A stretch of 49,812 bases of DNA, from assembly GCA_964407165.1 (NCBI GenBank), contig CAYOUJ010000013.1, forward strand, positions 1 through 49,812, read 5' to 3'. A program made the position numbers and the translations under genes. This stretch comes from CAZPKH01 sp964407165 (GTDB lineage Bacteria; Bacteroidota; Bacteroidia; Bacteroidales; Muribaculaceae). Below the pieces are notes generated by a model, which did not search any database, was not told the origin of the DNA, and saw only the letters and a program-made list of their open reading frames with translations. Below are positions 25,923-34,024 of this stretch, piece after piece; positions within the stretch are counted from its first letter, which is position 1; every line of letters begins with the position of its first letter.

Positions 25923-27260
25923 ATGACCGCACTGACCGCCGTGTCGCCCGTCGACGGACGCTACCACTCCAAGACCGCCCCTCTGAGCGAATACTTCTCT
26001 GAATACGCCATCATACGCTACCGCGTACGCGTCGAGATCGAATACTTCATCGCCCTAAGCGAGATACCTCTGTCGGCCCTCTCCAGTGTCACCGATGCCG
26101 ACCGCAAGGCCATGCGCGAGATATACGCCACGTTCACCGTGGCCGACGCCGAGCGCGTCAAGGAGATAGAGTCCGTCACCAACCACGACGTCAAGGCTGT
26201 CGAATACTTCATCAAGGAGCGCATGGACGCGCTCGGGCTGCAGCAGTACAAGGAGTACGTGCACTTCGGACTCACCTCGCAGGACATCAACAATACCTCC
26301 TTCCCGATGGCCCTGCGCGAGGCGCTGCACAACGTCTTCCTCCCTGCCCTCGACCGTCTCATCGACAAGATAGCCGCCTACGCCGACGAGTGGGCCGACG
26401 TGCCCATGCTCGCCAAGACCCACGGGCAGCCGGCATCCCCCACGCGCCTTGGCAAGGAGATGCGCGTGTTTGAGTACCGTCTGCGGCGCCAGCGCGAGCA
26501 GCTGGTCAGCACTCCGATGTCGGGCAAGTTCGGCGGTGCCACCGGCAACTTCAACGCCCACCGCGCAGCCTTCCCCGCTATCGACTGGAAGGCGTTCGCC
26601 GCCGCGTTCCTAAGCAACTCCTTGGGCATCGAGCGCGAGGAGTACACCACGCAGATCAGCAACTACGACAACCTCGCCGCCGTCTGCGATGCCCTGCGCC
26701 GCATCGGCACCATCATCATGGACCTCGACCGCGACGTGTGGATGTACATATCGATGGACTACTTCAAGCAGCGCATACGCGCGGGCGAGGTAGGCTCGTC
26801 GGCGATGCCCCACAAGGTCAACCCCATCGACTTCGAGAACTCGGAGGGCAACATCGGCATCGCCGGCGCGCTGCTGCAGTTCCTCGCCGCCAAGCTGCCC
26901 GTGAGCCGCCTGCAGCGCGACCTGACCGACTCCACGGTCATCCGCAACCTCGGCGTGCCTTTGGCCCACGACCTCATCGCCATCGAGTCGACGCTCAAGG
27001 GTCTCGGCAAGCTCATACTCAACCGCGACGCCATCGACGCCGACCTAAACAACCACTGGGCCGTCGTCGCAGAGGGAATCCAGACCATCCTGCGCCGCGA
27101 GGACTTCCCCAACCCCTACGAGACCCTCAAGCAGCTCACCCGCACCAACACCGCCGTGACTGCCGAGACCATAGCCGAGTTTATCGACACTCTCGATGTC
27201 ACCCCCGAGGTACGCGCCGAGCTGCACGCCCTCAGCCCCTCCACCTACACCGGCATCTAA
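25923..27260 (+). CDS. purB: Adenylosuccinate lyase PurB
   Basis: Fumarase-superfamily lyase acting twice in purine synthesis (SAICAR to AICAR and adenylosuccinate to AMP). The 445-residue protein starts MTALTAVSPVDGRYHSKT. It has TNHDVKAVEYFIKE, HFGLTSQDINNTS (catalytic His), KTHGQPASPTRLGKE, GKFGGATGNFNAH and the signature loop GSSAMPHKVNPIDFENSEG with the catalytic Ser. Length and the DGRY opening match the E. coli-like PurB class. Nothing unusual in the coding part. Confidence 0.96.
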   Translation: MTALTAVSPVDGRYHSKTAPLSEYFSEYAIIRYRVRVEIEYFIALSEIPLSALSSVTDADRKAMREIYATFTVADAERVKEIESVTNHDVKAVEYFIKERMDALGLQQYKEYVHFGLTSQDINNTSFPMALREALHNVFLPALDRLIDKIAAYADEWADVPMLAKTHGQPASPTRLGKEMRVFEYRLRRQREQLVSTPMSGKFGGATGNFNAHRAAFPAIDWKAFAAAFLSNSLGIEREEYTTQISNYDNLAAVCDALRRIGTIIMDLDRDVWMYISMDYFKQRIRAGEVGSSAMPHKVNPIDFENSEGNIGIAGALLQFLAAKLPVSRLQRDLTDSTVIRNLGVPLAHDLIAIESTLKGLGKLILNRDAIDADLNNHWAVVAEGIQTILRREDFPNPYETLKQLTRTNTAVTAETIAEFIDTLDVTPEVRAELHALSPSTYTGI

Positions 27261-27304
27261 TCGTCTACTGTTTGTAGGGATTTTTTGGCATTTTGTCGAA
27301 AAAA

Positions 27305-27337
27305 TTTGCTTTATTGGCGAAAAATTTAATAATTTTG
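27305..27337 (+). promoter_or_regulatory. Promoter of the polyphosphate polymerase cluster
   Basis: TTTG (27305-27308), 21 bases, TAATTTTG (27330-27337); leader of roughly 22 bases to the ATG at 27366. It makes the VTC gene the probable first gene of an operon with DUF4956, DUF2490 and the beta-helix lipoprotein. Confidence 0.72.
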
Positions 27338-27365
27338 CAAAATTTATCACCAGTAGGTAAAGTTT

Positions 27366-28139
27366 ATGCTTCAGGTGGCCAAGCAGATCATCTCACAATA
27401 TGAGCCGATTACCCTCGAGCAGATGGGCCGGATCAAGCTCATGAACCGCATCGACACCAAGTTTGTGGTCAGTGCGAGCCAGCTTTGTGAGATCTTGCGC
27501 CGTGCCACCGGAGGCTATTACGTGCAGGTGGTGGGCGACGAGCGTGCCTCGGAATATCGCACCGCCTACCTCGACACCCCTGACCGCCGCATGTACCAGA
27601 TGCACCACGCCGGACACGCCGTGCGCGAGAAGATACGCGTGCGCACGTATGTCAGTTCTGACCTTACATTCCTTGAGATCAAGAACAAAAGCAACCGGGG
27701 GCGCACCGACAAGCGACGCATGAAAGTCACATCGCGCGAGACCCTTGGTGCAGAAGGTGCCGATGGATTCCTCCACGAGCATGCCTGGTTCGGGCTGCTG
27801 GACATCGCCTATTGCCTGGAAAACAGCTTCCGCCGCATCACCTTGGTAAACAAAGAGATGACCGAGCGGCTGACCATCGATTTCAACGTCAGTTTCCACA
27901 ACCTTGCCACCGACCGCCGCGCGGCGCTCACCGACATCGCCATCGTGGAAGTCAAGCGCGACGGCCGGGTGCCCTCCCCTATCCTCGGCATACTGCGCGA
28001 CCTGCACATCCTGCCCATGGGATTCAGCAAATATTGCATGGGCATGGCGATGACCGACCCCTCGCTGCGCCGCGGACGCTTCAAGCCCCGCCTGCGAGCC
28101 ATCGCTCGCCTCTCCCAATGCACAATGCACAATACATAA
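27366..28139 (+). CDS. VTC-domain polyphosphate polymerase
   Basis: A 257-residue protein of the VTC catalytic family, which in yeast makes polyphosphate from ATP inside a basic tunnel. Visible features: RIDTKFVVSASQLCEILR at the N-terminus, YRTAYLDTPDRRMYQMHHAG, KIRVRTYVSSDLTFLEIKNK (basic residues and the conserved Glu-x-Lys), RTDKRRMKV, ERLTIDFNVSF and DIAIVEVKRDG with the metal-binding Glu near the end, then FSKYCMGM. It is a soluble domain; the DUF4956 membrane protein encoded next is its usual partner. The last residues (QCTMHNT) and the stop are encoded by an ATGCACA heptad repeat. Confidence 0.85.
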   Translation: MLQVAKQIISQYEPITLEQMGRIKLMNRIDTKFVVSASQLCEILRRATGGYYVQVVGDERASEYRTAYLDTPDRRMYQMHHAGHAVREKIRVRTYVSSDLTFLEIKNKSNRGRTDKRRMKVTSRETLGAEGADGFLHEHAWFGLLDIAYCLENSFRRITLVNKEMTERLTIDFNVSFHNLATDRRAALTDIAIVEVKRDGRVPSPILGILRDLHILPMGFSKYCMGMAMTDPSLRRGRFKPRLRAIARLSQCTMHNT

Positions 28140-28226
28140 TGCACAATGCATAATGCATAATTAATTCCATACTCGTCCCTCTCATCTACTCATCATACTC
28201 ATCACTCTCATCATACTCATCACACT
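28116..28226 (+). repeat. Heptad repeat region before DUF4956 (ATGCACA and ACTCATC units)
   Basis: Six ATGCACA/ATGCATA units start inside the 3' end of the VTC gene and run to about 28160; a second block with TACTCATC/ACTCTCATC units runs to the DUF4956 ATG. The blocks are not complementary. Confidence 0.75.
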
Positions 28227-28229
28227 GTC

Positions 28230-28892
28230 ATGGAAGACCTCGAACTCATGGACGGCCCCATCAGCGGCACCGGCGACATGCTGGAGCTCCTCCTCCGCTT
28301 CGGCTTCAACTTCCTGTTCTGCTGGATAATAATCCGCTGGCTCTATTATCGCAAGAGCCGCCGCACGGACTATTACTTCACCTTCACGCTCATTTCAGTC
28401 AGCATCTTCTTCTTGATTTACCTACTTGGAAGCGTGAAGATTAAGGTTGGCTTCGCGCTGGGCCTCTTCGCCATCTTCGGCATCATACGCTACCGCACCG
28501 AGTCGATGTCGGTGCGCGAGATGACCTATCTCTTCGTGGTCATCGCCGTGTCGGTGATCAACGCCCTGGCCGTGAGTCTGACGTGGCTCGAGCTGACAGC
28601 GACAAACGTGCTGTTTATCCTCTGCATACTCTTCGGCGAGGCCATGCAGCGGCTCAAGCACCTGAGTGAGAAGATGGTGCTCTACGACCGCATCGACCTG
28701 ATAGTGCCTGAGCGGCGAGCGGAACTGATGGAGGATCTGCGCACACGCCTGGGCATCAACGTGGAGCGCGTGGAGATAGGCGCCGTCGACTTCCTGCACG
28801 ACACCGCCATGCTCAAGGTGCACTACCTCGCCGACGGCAAACAGCCCAACTCGGTTGACCGCACCTTCAAGCTCCCCAAGCCAGAAGAATAA
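28230..28892 (+). CDS. DUF4956 membrane protein
   Basis: A 220-residue inner-membrane protein. Hydrophobic segments lie at about residues 19-38, 47-66, 69-85, 97-115 and 118-136 (FNFLFCWIIIRWLYY, LISVSIFFLIYLLG, VGFALGLFAIFGIIRY and others); the conserved turn FGIIRYRTESMSVREMTYLF follows the third. The C-terminal 80 residues are soluble, with IDLIVPERRAELMEDLR. This matches the DUF4956 family, which is commonly adjacent to VTC polyphosphate polymerases as here. Function is not established; a membrane anchor or channel for the polymerase product is an inference. Confidence 0.85.
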   Translation: MEDLELMDGPISGTGDMLELLLRFGFNFLFCWIIIRWLYYRKSRRTDYYFTFTLISVSIFFLIYLLGSVKIKVGFALGLFAIFGIIRYRTESMSVREMTYLFVVIAVSVINALAVSLTWLELTATNVLFILCILFGEAMQRLKHLSEKMVLYDRIDLIVPERRAELMEDLRTRLGINVERVEIGAVDFLHDTAMLKVHYLADGKQPNSVDRTFKLPKPEE

Positions 28893-28898
28893 AGCATA

Positions 28899-28978
28899 AT
28901 CAGTTGTTAGTTTTTAGCTAATTGCCAACAGGTTCCAAGCTAAAATACTAATCACTAAAAACTAAAAACTAAAAACTT
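28899..28978 (+). repeat. Heptad inverted-repeat element before DUF2490 gene (TTTTTAG type)
   Basis: Short left arm GTTGTTAGTTTTTAGC, core AATTGCCAACAGGTTCC, and right arm CTAATC plus three ACTAAAA units, ending 12 bases before the GTG start. Confidence 0.82.
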
Positions 28979-28989
28979 ATATACTCGTT

Positions 28990-29721
28990 GTGAAAAAGCT
29001 GAAACTCATCATCGCGCTTCTGGCGCTAACCCCCGCCGCAGCCTCCGCACAGGCCCTGTGGCTCGACGCCGGCGCCTCCGCATCCATCACAAAGCACCTC
29101 GGCGCCTCCGTCGAGGGGGAATGGCGCAGCGCCGACGGCATCGACGCCACCAGCCGCTGGAGCATCGACGCCGGCCTCGACTACAAGATCTGCCCGTGGC
29201 TCAAGGGCGCCGTAAGCTACACCTACATCGACCAGCGCAACCCCTCGACGGTAACCCGCAAGGGCAACATCGTCGACTCCTTCTGGCAGAGCCGCCACCG
29301 CCTGAACGTGTCGCTCACCGGCAAGCTGAAGGTCGACCGCTTCACCTTCAGCCTACGCGAGCGCTACCAGCTGACTCACCGCGAGGGGGTCACCGTGGCC
29401 AAACGGGACACCGACGGCACGCCCAAGACGCCGGAATACGAGGGTGGCGACAACAAGAGTGTCCTGCGCTCGCGCCTGCAAGTGGAGTATGACATCCGCA
29501 AGTGCCCCGTGACGCCCTACGTCTCCTTTGAGATCTACAACTCGCTCAACGACGGCTTCGCCACCGACAAGACGCGCTACACCGTCGGCGCCGACTACAA
29601 GATCAACAAGCACAACACCGTCGGCGTCTATTACCGCTATATCCACGAGAACGGGGGCTGGGACGACGGCGACGCCCGCAACGTCATCGGCGCATCTTAT
29701 ACTTACAAATTTAGTCTTTAA
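28990..29721 (+). CDS. DUF2490-type outer-membrane beta-barrel protein
   Basis: A 243-residue protein starting (GTG) MKKLKLIIALLALTPAAASAQ, a signal peptide with AxA cleavage. The mature part alternates polar and hydrophobic residues in strands ending in aromatic pairs (GAVSYTYID, RFTFSLRERYQLTHRE, VGVYYRYIHENGGW) and finishes VIGASYTYKFSL with the terminal aromatic/hydrophobic residue of an outer-membrane barrel. This fits DUF2490. It is third in the polyphosphate polymerase cluster and nine bases before the next gene. Confidence 0.8.
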   Translation: MKKLKLIIALLALTPAAASAQALWLDAGASASITKHLGASVEGEWRSADGIDATSRWSIDAGLDYKICPWLKGAVSYTYIDQRNPSTVTRKGNIVDSFWQSRHRLNVSLTGKLKVDRFTFSLRERYQLTHREGVTVAKRDTDGTPKTPEYEGGDNKSVLRSRLQVEYDIRKCPVTPYVSFEIYNSLNDGFATDKTRYTVGADYKINKHNTVGVYYRYIHENGGWDDGDARNVIGASYTYKFSL

Positions 29722-29730
29722 TCGATTATC

Positions 29731-31461
29731 ATGAAAATCTTGCGAATAGCGACCATCGCGGCAGCCCTGACGGTAATGGCCGCCTGCTCGTCAGACGACC
29801 CCGACACCCCGGTCACCCCCACTCCCGACCCGACGCCGACACCCTCCGGCAGCGGCACGGCCGCAAACGACCTCACCCCTCCTGACTTCAACGCCGACAT
29901 CTCGGCCTGGGACGGCACCACCGCCGACGACGCCTCAGCCGACGTCCCCGGCACCGACGCCGACATCTACCACGAGGCCAACTCGTTCACCAACATTGTC
30001 ACCGTCACCTACTCCGGCACTTCGGCCACCGTGGAGTGCGCAAACACCCGCATACTCTCGTATGTCAGCGGCGCACATGTGGTCATCGACGCGCAGACCA
30101 ACTCCGTCAGCGGCGTCAAGATCGTTGCCAAGGGCACGAGCACCGACGGCTCGCTCAAAGTCTACGGCCGCAGCAAGTGGATGCTGTCGATGCAGGGCCT
30201 CGACCTGACCTCGCAGCGCGGCCCGGCGGTCAACATCCAGTGTGGCAAGCGCGTGTTCCTCGAGCTTGCCGACGGCACGGTCAACTCGCTGACCGACTGC
30301 GCGACATACTCCGACGACATCTACTATTATGCCGGCGCCACCGCGGCGTCGGAAGACCGCAAGGGCGCCTTCTTCTGCGAGGGGCGCGTGATAGTCAGCG
30401 GCTCGGGCGTGCTCAAGGTTGCAGGCAAGTGCAAGCACGCGTTCGCCGTAGACGCATCGCTTACGGTGCGCCCCGGCGCCACCGTCGTGGTCACCGAGGC
30501 AGCGTCAAACGGCTTCCAGATCAAGGGCGACACCGACGACTCCAACGGCGTGCGCATGCTCGGCGGACTGCTCTACGCCTGGGTGCAGAGCGACGCCGGC
30601 AAGGCTCTCAAGACCGACTACAACGTCAGCATCGAAGGGGGCACGCTGCTGCTCAACACCTCCGGGGGCTCCATCTATGATTCATCTGAGCAAGACACCT
30701 CATCGCCCGCTTGCATAAAGGCAGGAGGCACCGTCAGCATAAGCGCCGGCGCCGTAACGCTCAAGTCCACCGGCTCCGGCGGCAAGGGCATCAACGCCAC
30801 TGGCAACGTCACCCTTTCCGGTGGCACCGTAACGGTGGCCACCTCGGGCGACCGCTACGTCTACACGCAGGCCATCAAGAGCTCGCCGCGCGGCATCAAG
30901 ACCGACGCCTCCATGAGCGTCACCGGCGGCACTCTGCGCGTGGCTGTGACGGGCACCACGGAGGGTTGCGAGGGCATCGAGACCGGCACCACAATGAGCG
31001 TCAGCGGCGGCGACATCTACGTCTACGCCTACGACGACGCCATCAACTGCGGCACCGTCATGACCGTCACCGACGGCACCCTCTACGCCGCATCAATCAC
31101 CAACGACGGCATCGACGCCAACACCTCGCTGACCGTCAGCAGTGGCACCGTTACCGCCATCGGTGGCTCCAGCCCCGAGAGCGGCATCGACGTCGACGCC
31201 TCCTCAAAGCTCATCTTAAACGGCGGCGTCATCGTCAGCTACGCCGGCAGCCTGCAGTCGCAGCCCTCGTCGGCCTCCAAGCAGCAGCATGCCACTTTCA
31301 GCAACGTCAGCATCGCCAAGGGCGCCACGGTCAACGTGGTCGATGCTTCAGGCGCGACGGTCTACACCTTCACCTCCCCGCGCACCATCTCCGGAGGCAC
31401 CGTCTGCGTGAGCACTCCCGCGCTTGCCTCCGGCCAGTCATACACCCTCTCCGCCAACTAA
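29731..31461 (+). CDS. Cthe_2159-like carbohydrate-binding beta-helix lipoprotein
   Basis: A 576-residue lipoprotein: MKILRIATIAAALTVMAACSS with a lipobox Cys near residue 19, then a Pro/Thr-rich linker (TPTPDPTPTPSG). The body consists of short beta-strand rungs such as GGTVSISAGAVTL, GNVTLSGGTVTVAT, TGGTLRVAVTG, SGGDIYVYAYDDAINCG and NDGIDANTSLTVSSGTVTA, a right-handed beta-helix pattern. The GIDA/AINC type turns match the Cthe_2159 carbohydrate-binding family. Members of that family are often encoded with VTC and DUF4956 proteins, as here. It is probably displayed on the outer membrane and binds an acidic glycan or another polyanion (inference). Confidence 0.78.
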   Translation: MKILRIATIAAALTVMAACSSDDPDTPVTPTPDPTPTPSGSGTAANDLTPPDFNADISAWDGTTADDASADVPGTDADIYHEANSFTNIVTVTYSGTSATVECANTRILSYVSGAHVVIDAQTNSVSGVKIVAKGTSTDGSLKVYGRSKWMLSMQGLDLTSQRGPAVNIQCGKRVFLELADGTVNSLTDCATYSDDIYYYAGATAASEDRKGAFFCEGRVIVSGSGVLKVAGKCKHAFAVDASLTVRPGATVVVTEAASNGFQIKGDTDDSNGVRMLGGLLYAWVQSDAGKALKTDYNVSIEGGTLLLNTSGGSIYDSSEQDTSSPACIKAGGTVSISAGAVTLKSTGSGGKGINATGNVTLSGGTVTVATSGDRYVYTQAIKSSPRGIKTDASMSVTGGTLRVAVTGTTEGCEGIETGTTMSVSGGDIYVYAYDDAINCGTVMTVTDGTLYAASITNDGIDANTSLTVSSGTVTAIGGSSPESGIDVDASSKLILNGGVIVSYAGSLQSQPSSASKQQHATFSNVSIAKGATVNVVDASGATVYTFTSPRTISGGTVCVSTPALASGQSYTLSAN

Positions 31462-31477
31462 CTCTGGGAACAACGGG

Positions 31478-31516
31478 TTTCACGGATTTCGCAGATTTTC
31501 TGTGAAATCCGTGAAA
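31478..31516 (+). repeat. Inverted repeat (TTTCACGGATTTC) after the beta-helix gene
   Basis: 13-bp perfect inverted repeat (31478-31490 with 31504-31516) with a 13-base loop. It could terminate the cluster transcript, though the following T-rich stretch is interrupted. It belongs to the CACAGATTT family seen before ddl. Confidence 0.7.
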
Positions 31517-31528
31517 TCTGTTGTTTAT

Positions 31529-31560
31529 TTTGTTTCTTCGCGCGATTTTCGCTAAATTTG
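31529..31560 (+). promoter_or_regulatory. Promoter of the aminopeptidase P gene
   Basis: TTTG (31529-31532), 20 bases, TAAATTTG (31553-31560), 27 bases before the ATG. Confidence 0.78.
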
Positions 31561-31587
31561 CGGGTAAAATAAAACATCTGCAAGACC

Positions 31588-33369
31588 ATGAAACAAGAGA
31601 TCATCAGCCGGCTCGAGGCCCTGCGCAACGCCATGCGCGCGAGCCACATCGACGCCGTCATCATCCCCAAGACCGACCCGCACCAGAGTGAATACCTCGC
31701 CGACCACTGGCAGATAATACGCTGGCTGTCAGGTTTCACCGGCTCCGCCGCCACGATGGTAGTCACAGCCGACAAGGCGCTGTTGTGGACTGATTCACGC
31801 TACTTCATCCAAGCCGCCGCCCAGCTCGATGGCTCGACCGTCGAGATGATGAAGGAGGGCATCGAGGGCACCCCCACCATCGACCAATACCTACTTGACA
31901 CCCTCCCCGAGGGCGCCTGGGTGGGCATCGACGGACTCGTCTTCCCCATCGAGCGCACCAACGATCTTATCAAAACGCTGGGCAGCAAGCACATAATGAT
32001 GGAGGTGAACTTCACCCCATTCGACGAGATATGGGCCGGACGCCCCGCCCTCCCAGCCGACCCCGTGTTTATCCACGACATCAAGTATGCCGGCGAGAGC
32101 GCCGCCGACAAAATCGGCCGCGTGCTCAAGGAGGTGGAGATGCAGGGCGCCCGCGAGGTGTTTATCAGCGACTTGGCCGAAATCGCCTGGACGCTCAACA
32201 TCCGCTCCAACGACGTGCCGGAGAACCCGGTGGTCATGTCTTTCCTCTACCTCAGCCCCGACGGCTCGACGCTGTTCATCGACCCTGCCAAGCTCACCGA
32301 CGAAGTAAAGGACCATCTTAAAGAGTGTAACGTGGTCACACGTCCCTACGGCGACGTGCGCGCCTTCCTCGGCGAGCTGCCCGCATCGGCCCGCGTGCTG
32401 CTGTCGTCCACGCAGTCGGCAGGCGCGTTCCTGAGCATCCTCGGCGACCGGGCCGTGCTCGGCGAGTCACCCGTGGCCATCCTCAAGGCCGTCAAAAATC
32501 CCGTGCAAATCGAGGGGATACGCAACGCCATGGAGAAGGACGGCGTGGCGCTGGTCCGCTCGTTCATGGAGATAGAGAAGCGACTCGCCGAGGGCGTGCG
32601 CACCACCGAGCTCGACGTGGCCGACATACTCCGCCGCCACCGCTCGGAGCAGGATCTGTTCTTCGACATCAGTTTCGAGACCATCTGCGGCTACGGCCCC
32701 CACGGCGCCATCGTCCACTACTCCGCCACGCCGGAGACCGATGTGCCCCTGCAGCCGGACGGGCTGCTGCTGGTCGACTCCGGGGCAAACTTCCTCGACG
32801 GCACCACCGACATCACCCGCACCGTCAGCCTCGGCAACCCCACGGCTGAGCAGCGCCGCGACTTCACCCTGGTCATGCAGGGTCACATCGCCCTCGCTAC
32901 CGCCGTATACCCCGTCGGCACCCGCGGCGCCCAGCTCGACGCCTTCGCCCGCATGCCTCTATGGAAGGCCGGCATGACTTACCTCCACGGCACCGGCCAC
33001 GGCGTGGGCCACTTCCTCAACGTCCACGAGGGTCCGCAGACCATCCGTCTCAACAACACCCCGGCGCCGCTGCTACCCGGCATGATCACCTCCGACGAGC
33101 CGGGTGTGTACCGCGAAGGATGCTGGGGCGTGCGCTGCGAGAACCTGGTGCTCACCACCGAGGCGATGACCACGGAGTTTGGCTCGTTCCTGCGCTTCGA
33201 GACGCTGACGCTCTACCCCTTCGACACCACGCTTATGGACACGTCGATGATGTCGCCGCAGGAGATCGCGTGGGTCAACGACTACCACACCGAGGTCTAC
33301 CGGCGCCTCTCACCGCGCCTGACCGCCGATGAAGCCGCCTGGCTCAAAGACAAGTGCAAGAAAATCTAA
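31588..33369 (+). CDS. Xaa-Pro aminopeptidase (aminopeptidase P, three-domain type)
   Basis: Metallopeptidase removing an N-terminal residue before proline. The 593-residue protein has two creatinase-like N-terminal domains (from RLEALRNAMRASHIDAVI, then about 160-310) and a C-terminal pita-bread domain. Metal ligands are in LLVDSGANFLDGTTDITRT (two Asp), HGTGHGVGHFLNVHEGP (His), MITSDEPGVYREG (Glu) and VRCENLVL (Glu). The length and the two N-terminal domains match the cytosolic XPNPEP1-like class common in Bacteroidetes. No signal peptide. Confidence 0.92.
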   Translation: MKQEIISRLEALRNAMRASHIDAVIIPKTDPHQSEYLADHWQIIRWLSGFTGSAATMVVTADKALLWTDSRYFIQAAAQLDGSTVEMMKEGIEGTPTIDQYLLDTLPEGAWVGIDGLVFPIERTNDLIKTLGSKHIMMEVNFTPFDEIWAGRPALPADPVFIHDIKYAGESAADKIGRVLKEVEMQGAREVFISDLAEIAWTLNIRSNDVPENPVVMSFLYLSPDGSTLFIDPAKLTDEVKDHLKECNVVTRPYGDVRAFLGELPASARVLLSSTQSAGAFLSILGDRAVLGESPVAILKAVKNPVQIEGIRNAMEKDGVALVRSFMEIEKRLAEGVRTTELDVADILRRHRSEQDLFFDISFETICGYGPHGAIVHYSATPETDVPLQPDGLLLVDSGANFLDGTTDITRTVSLGNPTAEQRRDFTLVMQGHIALATAVYPVGTRGAQLDAFARMPLWKAGMTYLHGTGHGVGHFLNVHEGPQTIRLNNTPAPLLPGMITSDEPGVYREGCWGVRCENLVLTTEAMTTEFGSFLRFETLTLYPFDTTLMDTSMMSPQEIAWVNDYHTEVYRRLSPRLTADEAAWLKDKCKKI

Positions 33370-33441
33370 TCGATAACCCATCGATAATCCATCGATTGAC
33401 TATCGATAATAATCGATGGATTATCGAAAAAATAAACCCAA
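33370..33441 (+). repeat. Inverted repeat of ATCGATAAT units before gamma carbonic anhydrase
   Basis: A 16-bp perfect inverted repeat (33381-33396 with 33412-33427) with a 15-base loop that holds another ATCGATAAT. The 3' arm runs into an A-rich stretch directly before the ATG, as in the heptad elements, but the unit is different. Confidence 0.85.
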
Positions 33442-33954
33442 ATGGCTCTGATAATCCCCCTGCGGGGCATCGACCCCAAGATCGGCCGCGACTGCTTCCT
33501 GGCCGAAAACGCAACGATAATCGGCGACGTCATCATGGGCGACGAGTGCTCGGTGTGGTTCAACACCGTGCTGCGCGGCGACGTCAACTCGATACGCATC
33601 GGCAACCGTGTCAACATACAGGACGGCTCGGTGCTTCACACGCTCTACCAGAAGTCGACCATCGAGATCGGCGACGACGTGTCGATAGGCCACAACGTGA
33701 CCATCCACGGCGCCAAGATCCATGACTACGCACTCATAGGCATGGGCGCCGTGGTGATGGACAACGCCGAGGTGGGCGAAGGGGCCATGGTGGCCGCCGG
33801 CGCCGTGGTGCTCTCGCGCACCAAGATCGGCCCCCACGAGCTCTGGGGTGGCACCCCCGCCAAGTTCATCAAGATGGTAGAGCCGGAGAAGGCCAAGGAG
33901 ATGAACGAGAAAATAGCCCGCAACTACCTCTTCTACTCCAAGTGGTATGAGTAA
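33442..33954 (+). CDS. Gamma-class carbonic anhydrase-like hexapeptide protein
   Basis: A 170-residue left-handed beta-helix protein of the gamma carbonic anhydrase / YrdA family, a cytosolic trimer. Hexapeptide repeats run from residue 10 to 130 (for example IGDVIMGDECSVWFNTVLRGD, split here as family motif VWFNTVLRGD). Metal-binding histidines are in GSVLHTLYQ and SIGHNVTIHG, three in total. The acidic loop residues that speed catalysis in the archaeal Cam enzyme are not evident, so activity is uncertain. It ends YSKWYE. Confidence 0.9.
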   Translation: MALIIPLRGIDPKIGRDCFLAENATIIGDVIMGDECSVWFNTVLRGDVNSIRIGNRVNIQDGSVLHTLYQKSTIEIGDDVSIGHNVTIHGAKIHDYALIGMGAVVMDNAEVGEGAMVAAGAVVLSRTKIGPHELWGGTPAKFIKMVEPEKAKEMNEKIARNYLFYSKWYE

Positions 33955-33956
33955 AT

Positions 33957-34014
33957 GAGTTAAAGAGTTAAAGAGTTAAAGAGAAGTCACTCTTTAACTC
34001 TTTAACTCTTTAAC
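33957..34014. terminator. Bidirectional hairpin between convergent genes
   Basis: A 25-bp perfect inverted repeat (33959-33983 with 33990-34014), 6-base loop, built of GAGTTAAA 8-mers. It lies between the converging carbonic anhydrase and acetyltransferase genes and is likely to end transcription from both sides, although no clean T-tract follows. Confidence 0.65.
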
Positions 34015-34024
34015 TTGTTAACTC

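Noticed and set aside
30711..31505. 264-codon Arg/His-rich frame inside the beta-helix lipoprotein gene
   Set aside because: Composition (long RR/HR runs) is that of an out-of-frame reading of GC-rich codons; the overlapping lipoprotein frame has signal peptide and repeats.
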